Shown here: positions 1 to 5,506 of the stretch, piece by piece
How positions within the stretch are numbered: the stretch's first letter is position 1
Layout of the letters: every line of letters begins with the position of its first letter
Source: an uncultured Lachnospiraceae bacterium
GTDB taxonomy: Bacteria; Bacillota; Clostridia; Lachnospirales; Lachnospiraceae
Direction of reading: 5' to 3'
Length of the DNA stretch: 8,294 nucleotides
NCBI GenBank assembly: GCA_958444395.1
Contig: CAUCOL010000068.1
Location: 1-8,294 of the forward strand
Translations under genes and position numbers: made by a program
Notes under the pieces: generated by a model
What the model was told of the DNA's origin: nothing
Databases searched by the model: none
Seen by the model: only the letters and a program-made list of their open reading frames with translations

Positions 1-1
1 C

Positions 2-1132
2 CCCGGTTCTTCTGCCACAGCGATAGGGACGCTTCCACCAGTCGACTATGATTTTTCCCCTATGGCAGTAGATATCAGCCGATTTCCTTATTCAGTGTGG
101 CGAAAGCTGTCCAAAGACTGTCTAAATGATCAGCAGGAGCTTTTTCTCTCCGGAAACCATTATGGGGATCTGCCACTTCGTCAGGCAATCGCCGGTTATA
201 TCCGCACATCCCGTGAGGTCGTGTGCCGTCCAGAGCAGGTTGTCATCGGTGCCGGTGTTGATTATCTGCTGCAGATGCTCTCTCTGCTCTTTCGCCATCT
301 ACAGCTGACGGAAATAGGCATGGAAAACCCCGGTTATATCCAGGCAGCCTATATCTTTCAAAATAATGGTCTGCACAGCATCCCTTGTTCTTTGGATACT
401 AAGGGACTTTCCCTTCATTCTGTTCCAAAGGACTGTCAGATCCTGTACGTAACACCTTCACATCAGTATCCTCTGGGAAGTGTCATGCCGGTCGGCAGGC
501 GGCAGGAACTGTTAAACTGGGCTAATCGGCAGGAAAACTGTTATATCATTGAAGATGACCACGACAGTGAATTCCGCTATAAAGGAAAGCCCATCCCCTC
601 ACTGCAGGGACTGGATCGACAGCATGTTATCTATATAGGTACCTTCTCAAAAGCAATCGCTCCTGCGATCCGTGTCGGTTATATGGTACTTCCTCCCTCG
701 CTGGAACAGGCGTACGCTGCCGTCTGCGGTCATTACTCCTGTACCGTATCAAGGCTGGAGCAGGCTATCCTGACACATTTTCTATCGGATGGCTACTTCG
801 AGAAGCATGTAAACCGTATGCGAAAAATTTATAAAGCCAAACACGACACTTTACTGAGCCAGCTGCAGCCTCTTCTAAAAAAGCATCATCTGAAGATACA
901 TGGCGATAATGCCGGTATGCATCTGGTCGTAGAACTGCCAAAACAGATCTCGGAAGAAGCATTTATAGCAAATGCCAGACGAAGGGGGATCCAATTATAT
1001 GGACTGAAAGAGCATTATCTGGATACCAGCAATGCTCTTTCAGCAATTCTGCTAGGCTATTCCAACCTGTCTGATACGGAGATCACGGAAGGAATACATC
1101 GTCTGGCACAGCTTTTGGAAGAAACTTTCTGA
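2..1132 (+). CDS. MocR/PdxR-family transcriptional regulator, aminotransferase-like domain (5' partial)
   Basis: This is the C-terminal part of a GntR-MocR regulator, a family that fuses an N-terminal winged-helix DNA-binding domain to a fold-type I aminotransferase-like domain that binds pyridoxal phosphate. The frame is open from position 2, through a DYDFSP stretch typical of the linker/aminotransferase junction, so the ATG at 62 is internal and the DNA-binding domain lies outside the window. Numbering from that internal Met, EDDHDSEFRY (164-173) carries the family's PLP-contacting Asp region, TFSK (194-197) supplies the PLP-linking lysine K197, and the following PAIRVGY has the phosphate-binding Arg. 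Catalytic-type residues are therefore intact. The family usually senses PLP or an amino-compound and controls neighbouring metabolic or transport genes. The target cannot be inferred because the upstream side is missing. A true aminotransferase is the alternative, but DDHDSEFRY is MocR-like. It converges with the LysM gene, leaving 20 bases between the two stop codons. Confidence 0.9.
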   Translation, partial: PGSSATAIGTLPPVDYDFSPMAVDISRFPYSVWRKLSKDCLNDQQELFLSGNHYGDLPLRQAIAGYIRTSREVVCRPEQVVIGAGVDYLLQMLSLLFRHLQLTEIGMENPGYIQAAYIFQNNGLHSIPCSLDTKGLSLHSVPKDCQILYVTPSHQYPLGSVMPVGRRQELLNWANRQENCYIIEDDHDSEFRYKGKPIPSLQGLDRQHVIYIGTFSKAIAPAIRVGYMVLPPSLEQAYAAVCGHYSCTVSRLEQAILTHFLSDGYFEKHVNRMRKIYKAKHDTLLSQLQPLLKKHHLKIHGDNAGMHLVVELPKQISEEAFIANARRRGIQLYGLKEHYLDTSNALSAILLGYSNLSDTEITEGIHRLAQLLEETF

Positions 1133-1144
1133 GCCACCGGCTCA
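1130..1144. terminator. Small hairpin between convergent genes (possible weak terminator)
   Basis: TGAGCC-ACC-GGCTCA forms a 6-bp perfect stem with a 3-nt loop. It begins on the stop codon of the MocR-type gene and ends 8 nt before the stop of the convergent LysM gene. Neither side has a real T-tract, so intrinsic termination is only a weak possibility. Confidence 0.25.
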
Positions 1145-1152
1145 TCTGTCTT

Positions 1153-1488
1153 CTACAGGCTGAGATCCTCAGCCTCTTCCTCGGACATCCAGACAGGTAC
1201 CAGTAATGAATACCCTTCATAAATCGTATCAGAAGTTAAATGATTACACTCCTTGATCTCTTTGATATAATCCTTCATGGAACCGCACTCATCTGTATAA
1301 TACTTCTGTGCGATCCCCCACAATGTATCATCCTCCTGTACCATTACAGACACAGGACGCATATCCCGGATATTGGCAGCCTTTGTCTCCTTGTAGCCGG
1401 ACAGACAAACACAGAGTCCAACTGCCAGCACACCCATTAAAAGCAGACTAAACAATCCTCTTACCATAATACTTCTACTCTTCTTCAT
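1153..1488 (-). CDS. yneA: YneA-like LysM-domain membrane protein, probable SOS-induced cell division suppressor
   Basis: A 111-residue protein with a basic N-terminus (MKKSR), one membrane segment or uncleaved signal (about residues 10-31) and an extracellular LysM domain (about 47-99, with the DTLWGIAQKYY signature and a closing LLVPVW). Size and layout match Bacillus YneA (about 105 residues), which delays septation during the SOS response; LysM normally binds peptidoglycan. Upstream lie a near-consensus promoter and three LexA-box-like palindromes, which strongly support the SOS assignment. The start is taken at the ATG at 1486-1488 because it opens the basic-hydrophobic N-terminus and has GGAAAGG (1502-1508) upstream, although the 13-nt spacing is long. 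The frame stays open to an ATG at 1603-1605, but that codon lies inside a LexA box, about 13 nt from the predicted transcription start, with no ribosome binding site. Unlike B. subtilis, it is not divergent from lexA but lies downstream of the lexA operon. The YneA name is by analogy; another LysM anchor protein is possible. Confidence 0.72.
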   Translation of the reverse strand: MKKSRSIMVRGLFSLLLMGVLAVGLCVCLSGYKETKAANIRDMRPVSVMVQEDDTLWGIAQKYYTDECGSMKDYIKEIKECNHLTSDTIYEGYSLLVPVWMSEEEAEDLSL

Positions 1489-1599
1489 AACAATGACCAC
1501 ACCTTTCCCAGATTCTAACTCATTTACAAAACTATGTACCAAGCAAGAACGTACTCTGTCCTCTTCTACAATCAGCCGGGCTGTTCGTATGTGTGTTTG

Positions 1600-1611
1600 G
1601 AACATTTGTTC
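1600..1611 (-). promoter_or_regulatory. LexA (SOS) box 1 of the yneA-like gene, perfect GAAC-N4-GTTC
   Basis: GAACATTTGTTC is a perfect match to the Gram-positive LexA half-sites. It lies just downstream of the -10 hexamer, over the first transcribed bases, where bound LexA would block initiation or early elongation. Confidence 0.8.
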
Positions 1612-1624
1612 TTGTTGCTATTAT

Positions 1625-1651
1625 ATTATAGCAAGAACAAATGTTTGTCAA
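1625..1651 (-). promoter_or_regulatory. Promoter of the yneA-like gene
   Basis: On the minus strand, TTGACA (1646-1651) is a perfect -35 and TATAAT (1625-1630) a perfect -10. The spacer is 15 bp, shorter than the optimal 17. LexA box 2 fills most of the spacer. The predicted start near 1618 gives a leader of about 130 nt before the chosen ATG. Confidence 0.75.
1635..1646 (-). promoter_or_regulatory. LexA box 2 of the yneA-like gene (one mismatch)
   Basis: On the plus strand GAACAAATGTTT, i.e. AAACATTTGTTC on the minus strand, has one mismatch to GAAC-N4-GTTC. It sits between the -35 and -10 elements, a classic position for a repressor operator. Confidence 0.65.
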
Positions 1652-1660
1652 TCTTTTTTC

Positions 1661-1672
1661 GAACAAATTTTC
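1661..1672 (-). promoter_or_regulatory. LexA-like box 3 of the yneA-like gene (one mismatch)
   Basis: GAACAAATTTTC (GAAAATTTGTTC on the minus strand) differs at one half-site base and lies upstream of the -35. It keeps the same A/T-rich core as the other boxes, which supports it as a real but weaker site. Confidence 0.5.
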
Positions 1673-1765
1673 GATTTTTCATCATAAATCATTCTGTCCA
1701 TCACAACCGATATATTCTGGGACATTTTCTTCTGCTCTGCTTATCCTTTCGGCAAAACAGAACTT

Positions 1766-1809
1766 AAAAACCCCTCTTTCACCGGATATCCGATAAAAGA
1801 GGGGTTTTA
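1766..1809 (-). terminator. Intrinsic terminator of the lexA-HD operon
   Basis: On the minus strand, a 13-bp perfect stem (1767-1779 with 1796-1808, core CCCCTCTTT/AAAGAGGGG) runs directly into T5. The loop contains a further short palindrome, CGGATATCCG. It lies about 65 nt past the HD-gene stop. The plus-strand side also ends in TTTT, so it may work weakly in both directions. Confidence 0.9.
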
Positions 1810-1874
1810 TAAAAACAACCATTTTTAATTATGTCTGCAATGATATAACACCTATATTTTCTGTATCATTTCCG

Positions 1875-2477
1875 CTATTCATTTTTAATTGCGCCCGAAT
1901 CAATATTCGGCTGGATATAATTCTCTTTGGCGTACTTCCATAATGTTTCAGATCCTTCCGCAGTCCGTTCATTTCTCTTCCAGATCTGGCTCCATCTGAC
2001 CTGATGCTCCTTCCATGCCTTTGCACCCGAAGCATCATTCAGCATAGTCGGCTGAATATTATCCAGTGTATGTGCAAAGCAGGACTCCGGTGTCTTTCTT
2101 TCCTCAAATTCATCCCAAAGACCACGGAAATAAGCAGACTGATCCTCTGGTAACAGATTAAAAATACGATCAGCCGCAGCCACTTCCCGCTCACGCTTCG
2201 TCGCATTGCCTGCATCATCATACGCATAGGTATCACCTGCATCCAGTTCCACCACATCATGAATCAGTACCAGGGCAATCACACGCAGAACATCAATCTC
2301 TTCCTTTGCATGCTCTGATAACACCAACGCCATCAATGCAAGATGCCACGAATGCTCTGCGTCATTTTCTTTACGACTGCCATCTTTCAGATAGGTCTGT
2401 CTGAAAATCTGCTTCAGGCCATCCAGTTCCTTTATAAAATTCATCTGCTGCTCTAAACGCTCCATGCCAAACACCAT
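1875..2477 (-). CDS. HD-domain hydrolase, YfbR/HDDC2-like 5'-deoxynucleotidase
   Basis: A 200-residue HD-superfamily phosphohydrolase. The metal-binding residues are in the expected order: H42 (AEHSWH), H73-D74 (LIHDVVE), E77, and D139 (HTLDN). This spacing resembles E. coli YfbR, which removes the 5'-phosphate from deoxynucleoside monophosphates, so that reaction is the best guess for this cytosolic enzyme. The start codon is only 6 nt beyond the lexA stop, with no independent promoter visible, so it should be co-transcribed and translationally coupled with lexA and rise during SOS. An alternative Met at residue 5 (2463-2465) has a slightly better placed GGGATGG upstream; the choice does not affect the domain. 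Substrate specificity cannot be read from sequence, and a general HD_3 nucleotidase is the safe call. Confidence 0.82.
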   Translation of the reverse strand: MVFGMERLEQQMNFIKELDGLKQIFRQTYLKDGSRKENDAEHSWHLALMALVLSEHAKEEIDVLRVIALVLIHDVVELDAGDTYAYDDAGNATKREREVAAADRIFNLLPEDQSAYFRGLWDEFEERKTPESCFAHTLDNIQPTMLNDASGAKAWKEHQVRWSQIWKRNERTAEGSETLWKYAKENYIQPNIDSGAIKNE

Positions 2478-2483
2478 CCCATC

Positions 2484-3101
2484 TTAATGATAACTGCGGA
2501 ACAGACCGGTTACTCTACCTAAGATCTCGCACTGATCTACAATGATCGGATCCATCGTATCATTTTCCGGCTGCAGCCGATAATGTCCGTCTTCCTTATA
2601 AAAGGTCTTCACCGTAGCAGAATCTTCTACCAGTGCTACGACCAGATCACCATTATTCGCTGTGTTCTGCTTACATACAATGATCTGATCCCCGTCAAAA
2701 ATGCCGGCATTAATCATGCTCTCGCCACGCACCTGCAGCATAAAAAGCTCACCTCTCGGCATATCCTCTGCCAGCATCGGAAAATATCCCTCGATATTCT
2801 CCTCGGCGAAAATCGGCTCTCCCGCCGCTACCTTTCCAAGCAGTGGAACATTCACGATCTCGCGCCGTGTCAGATTAAAATCATCATCTACGATCTCTAT
2901 CGCTCTCGGCTTCGTCGGATCCCTGCGGATATAACCGTTCTTCTCCAGCGTCTCCAGATGGGAATGCACCGAAGAGGTAGACTTCAGGTTCACCGCCTGA
3001 CAGATCTCACGAACTGCCGGTGGATATCCCTTATTTATAATCTGTGACTTTATGTATTCTAAGATCTCGGACTGCTTTGCAGATATTCTCCCTTTTGCCA
3101 T
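2484..3101 (-). CDS. lexA: LexA repressor (SOS response, autocleaving)
   Basis: A full-length 205-residue LexA. Residues 1-70 form the winged-helix DNA-binding domain (KQSEILEYIKSQ, GYPPAVREIC, STSSVHSHLETLEKNGYIRR). The self-cleavage bond is A93-G94 in VAAGEP. The S24-type protease domain follows, with the catalytic serine S128 (RGESM) and lysine K165 (ATVKTF). RecA filaments on single-stranded DNA stimulate cleavage, which derepresses SOS genes. The ATG at 3099-3101 has a perfect AGGAGG (3109-3114) 7 nt upstream. The promoter contains a LexA box overlapping the -35, so it is autoregulated. It is followed at once by an HD nucleotidase gene and a strong terminator. All catalytic residues are present, so it should be functional. 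Confidence 0.97.
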   Translation of the reverse strand: MAKGRISAKQSEILEYIKSQIINKGYPPAVREICQAVNLKSTSSVHSHLETLEKNGYIRRDPTKPRAIEIVDDDFNLTRREIVNVPLLGKVAAGEPIFAEENIEGYFPMLAEDMPRGELFMLQVRGESMINAGIFDGDQIIVCKQNTANNGDLVVALVEDSATVKTFYKEDGHYRLQPENDTMDPIIVDQCEILGRVTGLFRSYH

Positions 3102-3114
3102 ATCTATTCCTCCT

Positions 3115-3188
3115 AAAAAAGCAGTCCGTCACGATTCATCGCATCGGAGACATGTATGTCAGACACGTATCATCGTTTTCCGGACTGC
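3115..3188 (-). promoter_or_regulatory. Terminator-like hairpin in the lexA leader, next to the RBS
   Basis: On the minus strand GCAGTCCG (3181-3188) pairs perfectly with CGGACTGC (3121-3128). Inside it, after a small interior loop, ACGAT pairs with ATCGT, and the loop contains a minor GACA/TGTC hairpin. The stem is followed directly by T6 (3115-3120) and then by AGGAGG (3109-3114). It lies downstream of the lexA promoter, so it is transcribed in the lexA leader. It could be an attenuator, a mask for the ribosome binding site, or the terminator of the upstream rsfS operon that lexA transcripts must read through. Confidence 0.55.
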
Positions 3189-3215
3189 CATATCGTTATT
3201 CTGATTATTTTACTC

Positions 3216-3244
3216 AGAATAGCATATATTGCGCAATATGTCAA
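3216..3244 (-). promoter_or_regulatory. lexA promoter
   Basis: On the minus strand TTGACA (3239-3244), a 17-bp spacer and TATTCT (3216-3221, 4/6) form a good sigma-A promoter. The -35 overlaps the LexA box at 3243-3254. The spacer contains a 14-bp perfect palindrome (3226-3239). Confidence 0.8.
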
Positions 3245-3254
3245 ACAAATGTTC
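3243..3254 (-). promoter_or_regulatory. LexA box of lexA (one mismatch), overlapping the -35
   Basis: Minus-strand GAACATTTGTTT, with flanking C and G giving CGAAC...GTTTG, has one mismatch to GAAC-N4-GTTC. It overlaps the first bases of the -35. It carries the same ATTT core as the boxes of the yneA-like gene, which supports autoregulation. Confidence 0.75.
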
Positions 3255-3256
3255 GC

Positions 3257-3268
3257 AATCATTTGTTC
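3257..3268 (-). promoter_or_regulatory. Possible degenerate second LexA box upstream of lexA
   Basis: Minus-strand GAACAAATGATT has one perfect half-site and two mismatches in the other. Its centre is 14 bp from that of the first box. It is plausible as an auxiliary site only because of its position and shared core. Confidence 0.35.
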
Positions 3269-3302
3269 TGCATCGCAACCGGCAAATAACCTCTGCCCGG
3301 TT

Positions 3303-3659
3303 TTATTTATCCAGTTCTTCCGGCTGCACCAGCGTACCATCCGACCAGATACGCTCGAGATCATAGAACAGCCTGTCTTCTTTGTTAAATACATGTACGA
3401 CCAGATCGCCATAGTCCAGCAGCATCCAGCTACTTCCCTTAGTTCCCTCCAGCCGTTTCATAGGAAAACCTTCCTTTCCCAGACGATCCTGCACTTCATT
3501 GACCATCGCCTGGATCTGAAGTGTGTTATCACCACTGGCTATGATAAAATAGTCTGCCAGTACGGAAATGGTTCCGATCTCCAGAATCTTTATGTCCTCT
3601 CCCTTTTTTGAATCCAATGCCTCATAAGCAATCTTTGCCATTTTCTTTGAATCTGTCAT
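3303..3659 (-). CDS. rsfS: Ribosomal silencing factor RsfS (Iojap/YqeL)
   Basis: A 118-residue RsfS. This cytosolic factor binds ribosomal protein uL14 on the 50S subunit and blocks joining to 30S, reducing translation in stationary phase or starvation. Family features are present: ADYFIIASG (35-43), KGSSWMLLDYGDLVVHVF (74-91) and the closing YDLERIW (99-105). The start is the ATG at 3657-3659, because AAAGGAG (3666-3672) lies 6 nt upstream and the N-terminus then aligns with the family; the frame remains open ten codons further upstream without a better site. It is the last gene of the yhbY-nadD-yqeK-rsfS operon, 33 nt after yqeK, the same order as in Bacillus (yqeI-nadD-yqeK-yqeL). No strong terminator follows before the lexA promoter. 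Confidence 0.96.
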   Translation of the reverse strand: MTDSKKMAKIAYEALDSKKGEDIKILEIGTISVLADYFIIASGDNTLQIQAMVNEVQDRLGKEGFPMKRLEGTKGSSWMLLDYGDLVVHVFNKEDRLFYDLERIWSDGTLVQPEELDK

Positions 3660-3692
3660 GTCTGTCTCCTTTCTGTACCGACCCTCCATCTG

Positions 3693-4355
3693 TCAAGGCA
3701 GATACCTTCCAAAGTCAATTTTCCTGCAGTCATGCCCGGATGGAATAAATTTATTGCGGTGCATTCTATCATCATGCAGCTTTTTATAGTACGCAAATGC
3801 CTGCATACTGTGTTCCTCAATGTCCTGTGACTTACTATCCTCCTGCAGATAGTCCAGCGTAGCATCCAGTATGCTGTATACTGCCTCGTCCAGATCTGTA
3901 AAAGCAAGCCTGCGGATCTTTGGCAGTACCGGAAGCATTTTTCGATGCGGTTCAATATAATCTGCTGTAAATACAATCTTTTCCAGCAGACTCATGTCTT
4001 CCTTTCCTGTCGTATGCCATCGGATGGCTGACAAGATCTGCGGATCCTGTATCCCGTATTTTTCCTTTGCATAGACAGCACCAAGCTTTGCATGAATCAA
4101 CTGTGTCTGCTCCTTTTCTATCTTCGAACAGACCACATCATATCTGTGACATTCCTTTAGCATCTCTTCTGTCTTAAGACATTTGGCACAGTCATGTAGC
4201 AGTCCTGCCAATGCCGCCTTCTGCAGATCCTCTTCGTAACGCATCGCCAGCGCAACCGACGTATACTGTACACCGATCGTATGACGATACCTCTTCTCGG
4301 TAAGTGCTTTTTTAAGTTTATTCTGAATGTGCTCCAGCTGTTCGTGCTCTAACAT
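3693..4355 (-). CDS. yqeK: YqeK-type HD hydrolase, probable symmetrical Ap4A hydrolase
   Basis: A 220-residue HD-domain protein of the YqeK family, whose characterised members hydrolyse diadenosine tetraphosphate symmetrically to two ADP using a di-iron centre. Visible ligands are H25 (RYRHTIGV), H54-D55 (GLLHDCAK), H88 (LIHAKLGA), H114 (RWHTTG) and D132 (ADYIEP), the full set for a dinuclear HD enzyme. The ATG at 4353-4355 has AGGAAG (4362-4367) 6 nt upstream, which overlaps the nadD stop codon; the gap between genes is only 10 nt, so translation is probably linked. The protein runs about 25 residues past the usual end near YYKKLHD, with a basic, His/Cys-containing tail (MHRN...GHDCRKIDFGRYLP). 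The catalytic core is complete. Confidence 0.93.
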   Translation of the reverse strand: MLEHEQLEHIQNKLKKALTEKRYRHTIGVQYTSVALAMRYEEDLQKAALAGLLHDCAKCLKTEEMLKECHRYDVVCSKIEKEQTQLIHAKLGAVYAKEKYGIQDPQILSAIRWHTTGKEDMSLLEKIVFTADYIEPHRKMLPVLPKIRRLAFTDLDEAVYSILDATLDYLQEDSKSQDIEEHSMQAFAYYKKLHDDRMHRNKFIPSGHDCRKIDFGRYLP

Positions 4356-4365
4356 ATTGATCTTC

Positions 4366-4998
4366 CTAATCCTTTCTGTACAGGCTCTGCTTTTGTATAT
4401 ACCGCGCTACATCGTCCGGCACATACCGGGAAATATCTTCTCCCGCTGCAATCTTCTCGCGGATGCTGCTGGAGCTGATCCACATTGTATCCATCGACAA
4501 AACCTGTATTTTTGCCTGATATTTCTTCTCCAGATGCCGTTTCTGCTGTTCCATCCTTTCATAAGATACACCATCTCTGGCAACAGCCAGAATACAGCAA
4601 AGCCCCGCAATAATCTCCGGATGAAACCAGCTGTCAAATTGAAAGAACGAATCCCCGCCCATAATAAAATAAAACTCCTGAATCGGATAGTCCTTCTGCA
4701 AATGCTGCAATGTCTTCGCCGTGTAGGTAATCTCGTCTCTCTGAAGCTCGTAGTCTGAGAAAACAAAGGAATCCATTCCCCGGATTGCCAGACGGATCAT
4801 CGCACTTCTCTGTTCCTCTCCCACAATCCTTCGTCCTGATTTGTGGGGTGGTATCTTGGACGGCATAAACCATATCTGATCCAGTCCCGCCTGCTGCAAT
4901 GCAGTTTTCGCCATCTGAAGATGTGCATTGTGGATCGGATCAAATGTCCCGCCCAGAATACCAATCCGCTTCGGTAACTCTTTTGCCCGCTGCATCAT
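4366..4998 (-). CDS. nadD: Nicotinate-nucleotide adenylyltransferase NadD
   Basis: A 210-residue cytosolic enzyme that joins ATP and nicotinate mononucleotide to give deamido-NAD, a required step of NAD biosynthesis. The nucleotidyltransferase signature GGTFDPIHNAH (16-26) holds the ATP-binding histidines of the HxGH-type superfamily, and ISSSSIR (174-180) is the C-terminal phosphate-binding motif. MPSKIPPHK, in the N-terminal third, is the usual nicotinate-site loop. The start is an ATGATG pair at 4993-4998 whose first ATG overlaps the yhbY stop in an ATGA arrangement, so translation is coupled. Length and motifs are normal for bacterial NadD. Confidence 0.97.
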   Translation of the reverse strand: MMQRAKELPKRIGILGGTFDPIHNAHLQMAKTALQQAGLDQIWFMPSKIPPHKSGRRIVGEEQRSAMIRLAIRGMDSFVFSDYELQRDEITYTAKTLQHLQKDYPIQEFYFIMGGDSFFQFDSWFHPEIIAGLCCILAVARDGVSYERMEQQKRHLEKKYQAKIQVLSMDTMWISSSSIREKIAAGEDISRYVPDDVARYIQKQSLYRKD

Positions 4999-5351
4999 TT
5001 ACGCTTGTCCGGTCCTTTGGGGGCTGTTTTTCCTGTCTTTGCACCATTTTTCTGTGCTTTTTCTTTTAATCTGCGCTTTTTCTCTTTCTCCATATTCAGC
5101 TTGTACAGTACGATCTTTTTACCAATCACCTGCACCACCTGTGCACCCGTACGGTCTGCAATAATATTGGCCAGTTCTACCGGATCGTCTGCACAATTTT
5201 TTAACACAGAGATCTTGATCAGTTCTCTTGCCTTTAAGGCATCCTTGATCGCCTCTGTCATCTGTGGTGTCAGACTGGATTTACCGATCTGAAATATACT
5301 GTCTAATTTCATAGCCTGTGATTTTAAGGCTGCTCGTTCTTTACTTGTCAT
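4995..5351 (-). CDS. yhbY: CRM-domain RNA-binding protein YhbY (ribosome assembly)
   Basis: A 118-residue protein with a CRM domain (about residues 1-86): KERAALKSQAMKLDSIFQIGK, then SLTPQMTEAIKDALKARELIKI and the GKKIVLYKL strand. YhbY associates with pre-50S ribosomes. Residues 87-118 form an added tail in which 14 of 32 residues are Lys or Arg, probably for RNA contact; the usual family length is about 97. The start is the ATG at 5349-5351, because GGAGG (5358-5362) lies 6 nt upstream. The frame is open for another 46 codons, but that segment has no CRM similarity and runs over the promoter. It is the first gene of the yhbY-nadD-yqeK-rsfS operon and is divergent from dacA. Confidence 0.93.
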   Translation of the reverse strand: MTSKERAALKSQAMKLDSIFQIGKSSLTPQMTEAIKDALKARELIKISVLKNCADDPVELANIIADRTGAQVVQVIGKKIVLYKLNMEKEKKRRLKEKAQKNGAKTGKTAPKGPDKRK

Positions 5352-5381
5352 GTTTTTCCTCCATACATCTGTTCTTCTGTT

Positions 5382-5410
5382 AGTATACACAACAAGCCTT
5401 ACTTTCGCAA
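5382..5410 (-). promoter_or_regulatory. Promoter of the yhbY-nadD-yqeK-rsfS operon
   Basis: On the minus strand TTGCGA (5405-5410, 4/6), a 17-bp spacer and TATACT (5382-5387, 5/6) lie about 30 nt upstream of the yhbY start. The -35 is part of a palindrome, TTTCGC-AA-GCGAAA (about 5403-5416). Confidence 0.6.
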
Positions 5411-5506
5411 GCGAAACTCTCGGTTCCGGCTGAATCCGTTGATCTTCGGGTTCTGAATCCCCGGATCGCCGAATACGATATACAAACACCCTTTGGGAGA
5501 TTTTTT

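Noticed and set aside
2583..3047. 154-codon open frame on the plus strand opposite lexA
   Set aside because: It is a shadow of lexA, whose motifs and catalytic residues are complete on the other strand.
3275..3302. Hairpin after rsfS (CCGG...GCCGG) as the operon terminator
   Set aside because: The stem is short and bulged, and no T-tract follows on the minus strand.
3156..3611. 151-codon open frame on the plus strand opposite rsfS and the lexA promoter
   Set aside because: It is antisense to rsfS, a well-supported gene, covers the SOS promoter, and its product has no recognisable features or ribosome binding site.
5352..5489. Longer yhbY product starting at 5489
   Set aside because: The extra 46 codons cross the promoter and the ribosome binding site of the short form and have no CRM similarity. 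GGAGG 6 nt before 5351 decides the start.
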